From assembly GCA_028713225.1 (NCBI GenBank), contig JAQTOS010000003.1, positions 1-64,000 of the forward strand: a DNA stretch of 64,000 nt. The letters run 5' to 3'. Every line of letters starts with the position of its first letter. The stretch's first letter is position 1. This stretch comes from Candidatus Altimarinota bacterium (lineage in GTDB: Bacteria; Patescibacteriota; Gracilibacteria; BD1-5; UBA6164). Both the position numbers and the translations under genes were made by a program. The notes beneath the pieces are model-generated. The model saw nothing but the letters and a program-made list of their open reading frames with translations. It ran no database searches and was not told the DNA's origin. Shown here in pieces: positions 24,001 to 34,829 of the stretch.

Positions 24001-26816
24001 TCTTCTCAAGTGTGGATATCATCTAAATAATAATATTCTTTTCATCAAATTGTTTCTATTATTTCATCTCAAATAAATAAATAGCGTCTTCATCTAATAT
24101 TAATACTTCATCTAATCTCTCCATTGTTTCAAATATGAATATCTCCAATATCATCAAATTTATATCATCAAATTGTTTCTATTATTTCATCTCAAACAAA
24201 CAATTTCCGGAATCAATTTTTTTGAACAACTCATACTAATTCTCAATTTAATCATATATTTACTTCTAATAAGTATTCAAAATTTTCTCATCAAATTTTA
24301 TCTATAACTTTATTTCAAACGAACAAAATATTTTTTCATTCTGTTGTTTCTACTAAATATTCATTATTTTTTCAAACAAATACAAGCTCCTTAAAACTAA
24401 GATTATTTTCTTTTAGATATTTTTTTATTATTGTAAAATCTTTTAAAGAATCATTTTTTTCTTCTATTTCTTCTTCTATTTCAACTCATTCAAACTTTGC
24501 AAAAAGTTCTTCTATATCATTCCTTGATAAATCTTCAAATTCTTTTAAATATTCAATTATATATTTTGCATTAGTTTCATCTTCTAGTAAATCCATTACT
24601 TGAATTAAGTATTTTTCAGCATTTTCTAACTTATGAATTTTTCCAGAAAATTTAATAAATACATCTAAAATATTTGAAGAATTTTCTTTTGCAAAATTAT
24701 AAACTTTTTTAGAAAAATTTTTTGAAATTCTTTCAGGATAAAAGATAAATGAATCAATAAGATAAGAAAACCACTGTTCATAAGTCCAAGTATTACAAAT
24801 AATATTTTTAGTAATTTTATAATCACTTTTAATAACATCATCAATATCTTCTTTGATAGAAATTATTTTTCTTTGAATTTTAATATTTTCGTGATTTTGA
24901 AAATCTTCTACAATTTTTTCTAATCATTCTATATATTCTTCTACATCTTTTAAACTATAATATTCTTTTTCTTCATTTTCTTTTCAGTCACTCTTAATTT
25001 TCTCTTCTATTTCTTTTTTCTCTTCAAAAATTCCATTATCCTCAATAACACCATAAAAAACTATATCATCTCATTGTTCATAGCCAGTATTTAGATTTAC
25101 ACTTGCATTTATTTTGGCTAAATCTGATGAATTTTGAGTATATTTTGAGTTTACTAAAACTGTATCTTTTAGTATCAGATAGTCATATCTGGCATTTTCT
25201 CCAAATTCTATTTCATAAAATTCTTTTTGTTTATTTTTTATATTTACTAGCTTTTTGATATTTGGAATTTTTGTAATTTCAAAATTTAGTAATTCTGGGT
25301 CTACAAAAACTATATTATCTTGATTTGATAATATTTCTTGAATTTGTGGGATTGAAGCTAGAACTATTTTTCAATTTGCTTCTAAATCTCATTTTATCTT
25401 TCTAAAAGCCTCTTTTGAAACTTTATTTATATCATATTTTGATTTTGTTGAAGCTTTTGATGATTCTCTTGATTTTAGCTGTTTGATAATTTTTGCGATT
25501 ATTTCAAGTAGCATTAATTTTTCTTTTTCATCATGCACTTTATCTGAAATTTTTTCTATTGCCATTTTTAGAGAAATAACTACTTCTTTTGTAAGTTCTA
25601 TCTTATTTCTTGATTCTGGAAGCCAAGTAAAACTAGGAAGTTCTAGACAAAATTCTTCTATATCATAACTTGTAATAGCAGAAAAATCTTCTATCAAAAC
25701 TCATCCTACTTGCAATCTAATAGCAGTTTTTTTCTCTTTTGTTTCATTATTTTCTCTTATTTTTTTATCATTTTTAAAATGTTTATAGAAAAATGCAGTT
25801 TCATCACTTGTATGTTTTTCTATTTGTGAATCTGTCATAGAATCAGAATTTAATCTCTTTTTTCCCGACATATTTGGAGAAAGTAATTTTTCTGATAAGT
25901 CTTTTGAACTCATTCAGATTCAAGAATCTATTACTCTAAATCAGTTTTCATTGACTTCTATTTTTACTTCTTCTTGTGGTAAAATCAGATTTTCACCGTT
26001 ATAATAAATATATTCTTCTAATTTATTTATTTTTTCTCAATTTAATAAAACTTTTACTTTTTTATTTGTTTGAAATCTGATTATTAAAAACGATTTTAGA
26101 TTATCTTGTTCTAAGCGACTTAATTTCTTTTCCAAAATTACTTCTGTTCAATTATATTTTTTATCAATTCAAACACTTCAAATAAGATTTTCTCCATTTT
26201 CTTCTTTGATACTTATTTGAAATCATTTCTCTCAAGAACTTTTTGTTTGAACTAGGATTTTACTATCTCATCATTTTAAAAATTTTAAAGATTGATAAAA
26301 TCCTTCTCAAAATCTTCAAATATTTTTATCTGTAACAGTTGCATCTATTGCATTAGCTACAAGTTCTACAAGCCCTTGAGCTATATATTCTCACTGATTA
26401 TTTATAAGTTTTCCAACATTTGGTCAATTATATTTTTTTCAAGTCACTGATAAGCTTCTTGATTTTTTGAAAACTTTTAAAAAATCATCATAATTTAAAT
26501 CTTCTCCAGAAGTCATAATTACTTCAGTAAAAGCATTGAAAGTATCCAAATTCATATATCTTGGAATTCCTAAATATTCTCTGAAATCAGCAAAAAATAA
26601 ATACCAAGAAGTATTTGTAGGGGCAATGCCTTGTGCTTGCCCTTCTATCTGTGCTTTATTATCACTTATAGGGTACCCACAAGGGGCACCCCTACGGATT
26701 ATTTCTCTGATTTTATTTCTATTTTGGAACAAAATATTAGCTAAATTTATCTCATTTATATTATTTTTTCCACCCAAACTTTGAGCCAAAGTTTCAAATA
26801 TTTCTTTATTTTGCAT
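21021..26816 (-). CDS. Large protein: two GHKL ATPase modules, 41-aa repeats, HExxH motif
   Basis: 1931 residues, one uninterrupted frame under code 25, and not a family I recognise as a whole. In order: residues 40-67 are encoded by a REP-like repeat. A first GHKL-type module has ELVANAIDA (N box, about 150) and GRFGEGFYQS, with DSGIGMSSKDLSEKLLSPNMSGKK-type G1/lid sequence only later (about 297-320). A charged helical region follows. Five or more 41-residue repeats with core FVGDEIIETIGG span about 815-1085. A second GHKL module has RESVQNSRDA (about 1378), SDNIGM (about 1420) and GMFGQGFYS (about 1450). The C-terminal domain has THEFTHLVE (about 1858), a zinc-metallopeptidase HExxH signature. 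No signal peptide, so probably cytoplasmic. Role unknown; a chaperone-, defence- or effector-like protein is possible. Start 26816 was preferred to an ATG at 26879 that lies in a hairpin. Confidence 0.75.
23560..24380 (-). repeat. Tandem 123-bp coding repeats
   Basis: The marker TTGTTTCTATTATTTCATCT or a one-base variant starts at 23681, 23804, 23927, 24050 and 24173, exactly 123 bp (41 codons) apart. Outer, more diverged units extend the array on both sides. The translated core is F(V/I)GDEIIETIGG followed by an Asp/His-Gly-rich segment, reminiscent of short beta-hairpin (WG-like or propeller) repeats. Confidence 0.85.
26617..26695. repeat. REP-like inverted pair in the GHKL gene
   Basis: Two GTAG-headed palindromic units, 26617-26642 and 26671-26695, point away from one another with GTAG on the outside. 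This is the opposite layout to the argS copy. The first unit is identical over 26 bp to the left unit in argS; the second differs from the other argS unit at about two positions. It is in frame and encodes residues about 40-67. Confidence 0.8.
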
Positions 26817-26877
26817 AATTAATTTTATTTTTGTTTTACTTTTTTCTTTTATTTTACTATATTTTGCTTTTATTTGC

Positions 26878-26911
26878 AAAAAAATAGCCCCAAATTTGGG
26901 GCTATTTTTTT
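26878..26911. terminator. Hairpin between DUF1800-DUF1501 and GHKL genes
   Basis: Perfect stem ATAGCCCC(AAATTT)GGGGCTAT with A- and T-runs. It lies upstream of the GHKL gene and just after the + strand complement of the DUF fusion's 3' end (stop at 26928 is on the other side), so what it terminates is unclear. It almost duplicates the hairpin at 20991. Confidence 0.65.
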
Positions 26912-26927
26912 GTGATTTTATTAAATA

Positions 26928-29900
26928 TTATTTAATTTTTCTCTTATAAAAACTATCAAGTAATATTTTTTGTTTAATATATCTATTTTTCAAACTAAGA
27001 GTATCCATAGTTTTGTCAGTATCAAGAGCAAATTTTGCTTCAAGAAGCGCATTTAATTTCTTAATATATTCTGCCTTATTTGTAATAGAAATTGTTTTTG
27101 ATTTTGCAACTTCAAAAGCTTGTTTTCTAAAAACTTGGCTAGATGAATAATTTTTTATATCAAGTATTTGTAATCAATTATATTTTATATATTTTTTCTC
27201 ATATCAAGTATTTACTATTGTATTTGAAACAGGAATAATTGTATTTATAATTCAAGTAGAAATGTTAGAAATAGTTCCTGTAGATGAACTAGGTTTTACT
27301 CAACAAATCTTATCATAATAAGAACTAGAATAATCTCAGGCAGGACAATAGTCACGGGACAATCATCCACCACCACCTCCGCCACCTCATCCAGAAGAAA
27401 CTGGAGGATTCACAACAACTGGTGGAATAACTGGTACTACAACGGGAGTAGTATCAATAAGAGCAAAATATGTGAAATGATTTGTTGAAAAATTAGCTTT
27501 TCCTGTAGAATCACTTGTAATTCAAGTCATATAAGTCCAATTTTGTAAATCTTCACTAGAAACTACTCTATAATTTGTACTTGTTTTTAAGCCAGAAACT
27601 TCTACATTTATATTTCTATCAAGTTTAAGTCCTACTCAAATAGTATCTGCTCAAATTTTGATAAGTTTATCTACTGTCAAATCTCTCAATTTTTCTCCAG
27701 AATTAGTAGTAGCTCCTGAAGAAAAAATTATATTTTTATCCAATATATCTCAAAGAACAAATCTACCATTCCAAGTTCCAGAACCAGATAATCTATCTAT
27801 ATAAGTAGCTCCAGTTCCAAGAATAAGTCTCACTCAATTTCATTTTGTTAAAACTTTTTCTGTCATTCAAGTTCAAGTTGTTTGTCCAAGAAGTATTTTA
27901 TTTGCAAGAGTTTCATCTCCAGAAACTAGTTTATTTGAAAAAGTGTTTAAAACTGTATCTTTCGTATCTGAAATTGCTAAAGCTCAAGTTTTGTAAGGAG
28001 CAGTATCAACTATTCAAGTAAGAACAGTTTCAGCATACTGATTATTTGAAACTCTAATTTCATAAGCAAATGTACCAGTAAATGCACTAGTATTTGAAAC
28101 TTGTTTAGTAAAGTTTACTTTGTTTCATTTTACAACTGGATTTGATTGATATTGAATTTCCCAATTATTTATAGTATTTGTAAGATTAGAAAAATCTTTA
28201 CCATATTTTACTTTCACATTTGAAGCAGAACTAATAGAAAAATTTGGACTTTCAACATCAAAACTAATATTTGTTTGATAATTAGATCAATTTGGTTTCA
28301 AACTAGCATTGAAATTTGCTATTTTTGGAGCAGAAGTACTAATATCATCTTCTAATTTATGTGTATAAATTCCAGTTTTAGAGTATAGAGCTTCTACTAT
28401 TTTAGAATAAACTGAATCATAGTAGATTCATACATTTAGTAAATCTTCTTTTTCTTTTGTTACATCCAAATCTCAATAAATTTTTTGAGGAAGAGCAGCT
28501 TTTAAACTAGGATTACTAGTCAAAACCCACATTACTCATCATTTTCCATGATCTGTTCCAGCAGAACCATTTTCTTTTATAGTTCTACCAAATTCAGAAA
28601 ATAAAACTATTGTAATATCTTGATTCGCTTTAACTGCATCAAAGAATGATACCATAGATGTTACAACTTTATTTATATTTGCATCCAAAGAACCAGCTTC
28701 TCCAGAATGAGTATCATATCCTCAATCTCAAAACATATAAAATGCTTTTCCATAACCATTATTCACCATTGTTTTAATGAAATCATAGTTTTGAGAATTT
28801 CAATAACCTGCTCCATCTCTTGGAGTATTTGCTTTAGCTGTTGTTCAAATTGCATCTATAGTGACAGCATCTTTAAATGTTCCAGCTGTATTTCCTGGAT
28901 AAGTTTTAGAATTTCCTATTGTTCTCAAAGTGTTTAACATTTGAGTTTTTTTATCTGTAGATAATCTTTCATTATTTAAAATGTTTCATCCTGCTCAGAT
29001 ATTTATATATTTTCATCATCTAAGAGCATAAGGTTTAGAATTTCAAATAACCATAGTATTACTTGGAACTTCATTTTTTATGAATTTTCAGAAACTTCAA
29101 TCAACATTCGTTTGAGTAAAACTATCACAAGATTGAACTGCTTTTGAAGCTTGGTCATGGTCACGAGAATGATCTTTTGTACCAGTTCTATTGAAAACTC
29201 TAAGTTCACCATTATCATAAAGTTCTTTTAATCAATTAGTTCCACCTGCTCCATAAGCTAGGTGATTTTCCATATAAAAATCTCCAGCATCAACTAATTC
29301 ATTTGCTTTCCTATTTATTGTAGGTCTAAGAGTTTGCATATCAGTGAAATTTTTCTTTGAAATGAAATTATTTAGATAATCATATCCTCCAGGTAGGTCA
29401 ACAAATATAATCTTAGAATTTGTAGAATTTAAAAATGAAGTATCAGTATTATTATCTGATTGTTTAGTAATCCCAGAATTTAGAATATATTCAGGTAAAG
29501 TCATGATAATCGTAGCAAGTGATTCTATTTTTTCTTTTTGTTTAGTTGAATCAAAAAGTATAGTATTTCCTTTTTCATCTGTATTTAAAAAACTCACTAA
29601 ACTACTTCTAGTATCAGAATCTATAGTTCTTCAAACTAATAATTTTTGTTCAAATACTGAAATTACTTCATCTGGAGTCAGACTTCTATCTAAACTTCAA
29701 GCAGTTTTTGGAGAAAATGAAGCCGCTGTTATAGGATAACTTATTCCTCATGTAGAAAAAGTTCCTGATGAAAACATAACTTTTGTATTATCCGTAGCAT
29801 TCATAGTAGTCAAATCGAAACTTATATTTCCTCCATCAGTTTTTAGAACTTGATTTGCAAGGTCAAATTGTGCAGAATAAAAATTATATGTTTTAGTAGT

Positions 29901-31418
29901 TGCCCCTGAAAAAGTATAAGTAACAGCTCAAGTTCCAATCATAGTAGCTCAAACAAGGCTTGCAGGATTTATTTCTGCAAAAGTATTATAAGTCAAAACT
30001 TGTGTAGAAGTATATGGAAGTAAATTATATGCTGTTGAAGTTTTTGTTCCATAAGAATAAGCTAATTTTGGCAAATATGTTATCCATTTATTTTGCAAGT
30101 TAGCATTGAAAAAATTATCATTTTTATCAAATCAATCACGACCAAAAATAGAATTTTGAGTTAATGGTTCCCATCCTAAGTTTGATAATAAACTAGTATT
30201 ATAAATCATCGGATCATTATAAGTTTTATTATTTTGGTTCAATAATTTTATAGTTCAAATAGCCAATTCCAAAGGATTTTTATATCTAAGTTCATTCATT
30301 GCTGTATCAGAATACATCATATCACTTGATAAAAGCCATTTTACACTTGGTAAAATTTCGAAATTATTTTGAGTAATAATTGATGATAAACTATTTAGTT
30401 CTTGTGCTGTTGGATTTTCATTTACATAAAATCTGAATAATTTGTTAGCAAGAGCTTGAGATATAGCATCTTCCCTTTTTGAAAATATATAATTTATAGC
30501 ATTATCTCTAAGACTTGTTCATCCACCAGCCTGAAGAGCCGCCAAATCTATAGTACCAGAAGCTGAATTATAAAAAGAAAAATTATCTCATGATTTCAAA
30601 GCTCCAGTCAAAAATGCTACACTTCTAATATCAGATCCAGTGTATGTTGGAACTTGATAACTTACTATATGACTTGTAGAACCAGTATCATAAGTAAAAC
30701 CAAAAATCATTTTAGCAAAACTTGCGACATCAGTTTCTTCATAATTTCTAATACTTCAAAGGTCTTTATTATCTAGAGGTTTATATTCTTCCATTAAGAA
30801 AAGTTGAAGTAATTCACGAGCATAATTTTCGTTTGGATATCTTTTATTTGTTTGATTGAAAAGGTCTAGAAATTGCCCTTCAGTAAAATCACCTGGACTT
30901 CAAGCATTGTAAAAAATCTTTTTTACCAAATTTTTATAATTTCAAAGAGTTTCTCAGTATATCAAATCCTGAGTATTATTTATATCATTAAAATTTATAA
31001 CTCATCCATAAGCATTACTTGAGAAAATATCTTCAAAAACTGCAAAAAGTTTTCTTTTTGCTTCATATGGATCTAGAGCATATTTTGCTTGGTAAAGTTG
31101 ATACATTGAAGATGCTCCTGTGAAAGAAAATCAAGGAGTACTAGTCAAAGCACTTACTTGTGCATTATAAGCTGTTCTATCAGGTCCATTTGCATCAGGA
31201 AAAAGCAGATTTACAGCTGCACTTGCTGAACCAGCATTATAAAGACTGTTTACAGTATTTTGATCAACTCAAATAAGAGCTCTTCTAGCTAAATATTCAG
31301 CTTTTGCTTGAGTCCAAGGATTAGCATCTGCTTTTACTTCATTTTGAAAAACTAAAAAATTTGAAACTAAACTTATTATCACAAAACTTGATAATACTTT
31401 TTTAAATATTTTTTTCAT
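26928..31418 (-). CDS. DUF1800-DUF1501 fusion, secreted, with C-terminal surface module
   Basis: 1496 residues. A signal peptide is followed by a DUF1800 region: AEYLARRALIG near the start and the family motif NYARELLQLF near residue 196. From about residue 670 a DUF1501 region follows: VDLPGGYDYL, FGDGGYDTHSG (about 902), LFSEFGRTIKENG (about 936) and GTDHGKGG (about 954). These two families are usually encoded as adjacent genes of unknown function in exported-protein operons; here they are one chain. DUF1501 belongs to the alkaline phosphatase/sulfatase-like fold. After fibronectin-like sequence come a Gly-rich linker, LSRDYCPAGDYSSSYYDKIC (about 1356) and the same charged C-terminus as the giant adhesin. 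Confidence 0.85.
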
Positions 31419-31820
31419 ACACAAAAAAACTAAGAAATATAAATTATTTTCTCATCATCGCTTTTTGTTTTTGTTTTTGAATTTTTGAAAAACCTTAATT
31501 TTTAGAATATAATTGGATTAATCATTATATCCTTTAATTTAAATAGTAAATTTTTTTTGTATTTACTTTTTAAAGAAAGTGTTCCAACTTTTATTTATTT
31601 TTGATTATATATAGATTAGCTCCATATATTTTTATTTTTATTTTTGAATTTTAATTCACTTATATCTTATAGTGATAATTTTACTATTGTCAATTAGTAT
31701 TTATAAATATTTTTTATTAAAATCTAAATGTCGTTTTTTTGTGAAAAATCTAAACAAAAATTGATTTTTGAGAATAAACCATATAATTGAACAGATTTTA
31801 TTTAATAAAAAGATATACAA
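31419..31820. other. Divergent promoter region, no gene
   Basis: 402 bp of AT-rich DNA (well over 80 percent A+T by eye) between the DUF1800-DUF1501 gene and lepB. It contains the CAAAAACAAAAA-type tract (transcribed strand) at 31461-31479 and should hold the promoters of both genes. No RNA signature or open frame is seen. Confidence 0.5.
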
Positions 31821-32534
31821 ATGTCTGAAGAATCATTAATAAGTCCAGAATTAACAACAAAAGAAAAAATTAAAAAAGAATCAATTGAATTTTTTAGAGA
31901 TTTAATAATCGTAATTGCTGTGGTATTTTTCATAAGAACTTTTATAGCAGAACCCTTTCAAATAAGCGGACAATCAATGTCTACAAGTTATTATGACAAA
32001 GAATTTATCATAGTTGATAGATTTTCTTATCTTGATGTTCCAGTATTAAAAAATGGTGCAATTTCTAGATGAGATGTAATTGTTTTTAAGCCAAATGTAT
32101 CAAAAGAAAAACAATATTATATAAAAAGAGTTATTGGACTTCCATGAGAAACTCTGAAAATCGAAGACGGACAAGTATATATCAAAAAAGTTGGATGAAC
32201 TGAATTTATACAATTAGATGAAAAATACTTAAGTGCTGTTAATAAAGGTCTTACTTTTGTTAGATGAGAAAAAAAAGCTCACGAATATACAGTTCCTGCT
32301 AATTCGTATTTCGTAATGTGAGATAATAGAAATGCTTCAACTGATTCTAGAGAATGTTTCTTCTCTTGTATGATTGATGGACATTCTAATTTCATAGTTA
32401 AAAATGATATAGTTTGAAAAGTTTTCTTGGATTTAGGATATTTCAACTTCAAAGCTTTTTCTTTTGTTCACCCTGATTTAGGAGTTTCAACTACTCCTAG
32501 ATTTCTATCTTCTCCTAGACAATATAATTACTAA
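31821..32534 (+). CDS. lepB: Signal peptidase I
   Basis: 237 residues. One N-terminal membrane helix (about 26-45) is followed by the catalytic Ser in SGQSMSTSY, the catalytic Lys in YYIKRVIGLPGE, and box E GDNRNASTDSR. It cleaves signal peptides of exported proteins such as the large surface proteins encoded next door. It starts a + strand run with truB (3-bp gap) and the O-methyltransferase. It is not a prepilin peptidase. Confidence 0.94.
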
Positions 32535-32537
32535 AAA

Positions 32538-33398
32538 ATGTTTTACCTAATAGATAAACCTCTGAATTTCACGAGTTTCGACATAGTTAAAATTATGAAG
32601 AAAAAATTAAATGAAAAAAGAATTGGCCACACTGGCACACTAGACCCGCTTGCTTCGGGTCTTTTACTAATCGCGGCCGGAAATTATACCAAGCTTATTC
32701 CCTATTTTGAAAAAGATATAAAAGAATATGAATTCACTATTGGACTAGATTGAATAACAGAAACTGCTGATTTAGAAAAAGAAGTTATTAAAATTTCATC
32801 AGAAGAACAAGAAAAATTTAAAAATACTCTAAATAAAGAAGTTTTAGAAAAAATCCTAAAAGAAAAATTTACTGGAACAATCACACAAATTCCACCAAAA
32901 TATTCAGCCGTAAAAATAAACTGACAAAGAGCTTATGATTTGGTCAGAAACGACCAAGAATTTGAAATGAAAACCAGAGAAATCACAATTCACAAAATAG
33001 AAATTATTTCTTATTCTTATCCAGATTTATTTTTAAAAGCTACAGTTTCAGCAGGAACTTATATCAGAAGTATTGCCGTAGATTTATGAGAGATTATCTG
33101 AACAGGATGATACATAAAAACTCTTCGCAGAACTTCAATCTGACATCTTTGACTTGATAAATCTGTTTCAATAGATGATTTAAATCCCGAAAATTCACTA
33201 AATGACCGCGAATTATTTCCAAATAATTTATTCATAGAACTAGGAGAAGAAGATTTAAAAGCCATAAATAACTGATGATTTATAGAAACTAATTTGGATT
33301 TACAAGAAAACAAAGATTATTTTGTTTTGCAAAATTGACTAGTTTCAAATATAGTGAAATTAGAAGATAATTTAATTAAACCAGTAAGAAAGATATAA
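32538..33398 (+). CDS. truB: tRNA pseudouridine(55) synthase
   Basis: 286 residues. TruB signatures: GHTGTLDPLASGLL with the catalytic Asp, YEFTIGLD, IPPKYSAVKINGQRAYDL, and SAGTYIRSIAVDLGE. It makes pseudouridine 55 in the tRNA T-loop. It is tightly linked to lepB and the next methyltransferase. A locally GC-rich patch sits around the active-site codons (32640-32690). Confidence 0.95.
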
Positions 33399-33399
33399 A

Positions 33400-33954
33400 A
33401 TGACAAATATAGAAAACTTCCTAAAAGAATTAAAAGCCTATTGAGTGGCGAATGATATTCCGAATGTAACAGAAACTAATGCTAGATTTTTGAGAGATTT
33501 AGTGAAGATTAAATGAGCAAAAAACTTGCTTGAAGTTGGTATGGCAAATGGTTATTCTACTATAAATTTTGCAATTGAAATACAAAAAAATGGTGGAAAA
33601 ATCACAACTATCGAGTTTTCTCCAGATTCAGTTGCAAAAGCAAAAGCTAATTTCGAAGCAGTAAAACTAGATTGAATAATTGATATTAGATGTGGAAATG
33701 CTCTTGATATCTTGCCAAGTTTGGGAGAAAAATATGATTTTATTTTCATAGATGCTATGAAAAAAAGATACAAAGATTTTTTCATACTGACTTGGGATAA
33801 ACTAGAATCAGGATGAATTATGATACTTGATGATGTAATCAAATTCAGACACAAAATGGAAAGTTTCTATGAATATATGGAAGAAATAGGATTAGAATAT
33901 AATCTACTTCCAATAGATGAAGATGATTGAGTGATTATGATAGTTAAGGATTAA
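33400..33954 (+). CDS. O-methyltransferase, COMT-like family
   Basis: 184 residues. Motif I LLEVGMANGYSTI, acidic loop TIEFSPDS, and the metal-site pattern FIFIDAMKKRYKDFF and LDDVI characterise the class I cation-dependent O-methyltransferases (PF01596). In bacteria some members modify tRNA 5-hydroxyuridine (TrmR); the link to truB would suit that, but it is only an inference. The ATG follows the truB stop by one base. Confidence 0.82.
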
Positions 33955-34038
33955 AAAAATATTGACTTTAGTATTAAAATAATTATAAATAAAAAAGCCC
34001 GATTTTAAAAAGATTGGAGCTTAAAAAAAGGATTCGCG

Positions 34039-34767
34039 ATGCAAAATACATTGCAATATACACCAAAGTCTCTCCTTAATGAAGACTTTAATCCACCACA
34101 AATAGTTGAACTTTTTAGAAAGTTTATAGAGAAAACTCCTCCTGAGATAGCCCTAAAGGCTAACAAAGATTCTATGAATTTTCAAAAACATTCTAGAATA
34201 CCAATAACTTTTTTCAAAAATGGTGTTGATTTATGGAATACTACTAGGAATACAATGTTTGGGAATTTACCAGTATTTGATTTAAATAACAATGATTTTC
34301 TTGTATTTTTTAAAGCAAATGCCTTCTCAATATCTTCTGAAAATTTTGCTCCTATTGAGTTACAAAATGCACTATCTAGAAAAATTATTGATGTGGTAAA
34401 TCAATATATAGAAAAGAAAAATCCGTTGGTAACTGTAGATATTCCAAATAATAATGGAATTATCAAACAAACACTATATGAAAAGCTTAACGAAGGTAGG
34501 TTTAAAATAAAATTTGATAATATACCAGGGATTTCCTACTCACTAATGTATATTTCTTGGGAATTACTTGTTTCTGAAAAAGAAGCAAATATCATCAAAT
34601 CTATGAAAGAATACTATCGTAAGCTCGCATATATAAATTCTGACGATGCTGAAAAACAGTGTGTTGATAGAAAAGCTTATATGCAAAAAATTGTGAATGA
34701 GTGTAAAACTATACTGAAAGACTTTGGTGAAATTTGATATATCCCTCCTAATTTGGAGGGATTTTAA
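34039..34767 (+). CDS. Unknown protein, TGA apparently retained as stop
   Basis: Under standard code this is a clean 232-residue ORF ending in TGA at 34735-34737. Under code 25 it runs ten codons further, through a terminator hairpin, to TAA at 34765-34767. It has no other in-frame TGA; all six glycines are GGN. It also has a clear Shine-Dalgarno (AAAGGA, 34026-34032) unlike its neighbours. These traits fit recent acquisition from a standard-code organism, perhaps a phage. The sequence is soluble and mixed alpha/beta with one Cys pair near the C-terminus (EKQCVDRKAYMQKIVNEC). I recognise no family. Confidence 0.7.
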
Positions 34768-34770
34768 TTT
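34741..34770 (+). terminator. Terminator directly after the 34737 TGA
   Basis: ATCCCTCC / GGAGGGAT stem around TAATTT, then a T-rich tail. It starts four bases after the TGA, so it would lie inside the coding region if TGA is read as glycine. Confidence 0.8.
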
Positions 34771-34829
34771 TGAAAAAAGACATTTCTACATATAATCACG
34801 ACCACTAAATAAAACTAATAAAAAAGCTC

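Noticed and set aside
23560-24380. Regular 123-bp repeats might be a CRISPR or satellite
   Set aside because: They are in one open frame with conserved protein residues, and no spacer-like unique segments of constant length occur.
26817-26879. GHKL gene start at 26879
   Set aside because: The start would lie in a terminator-type hairpin, and the extra residues are a Lys-rich low-complexity stretch; ATG at 26814-26816 preferred, though not proven.
31821-32534. lepB as the missing prepilin peptidase
   Set aside because: It has the Ser/Lys signal peptidase I motifs, not the aspartic-acid membrane protease pattern of PilD.
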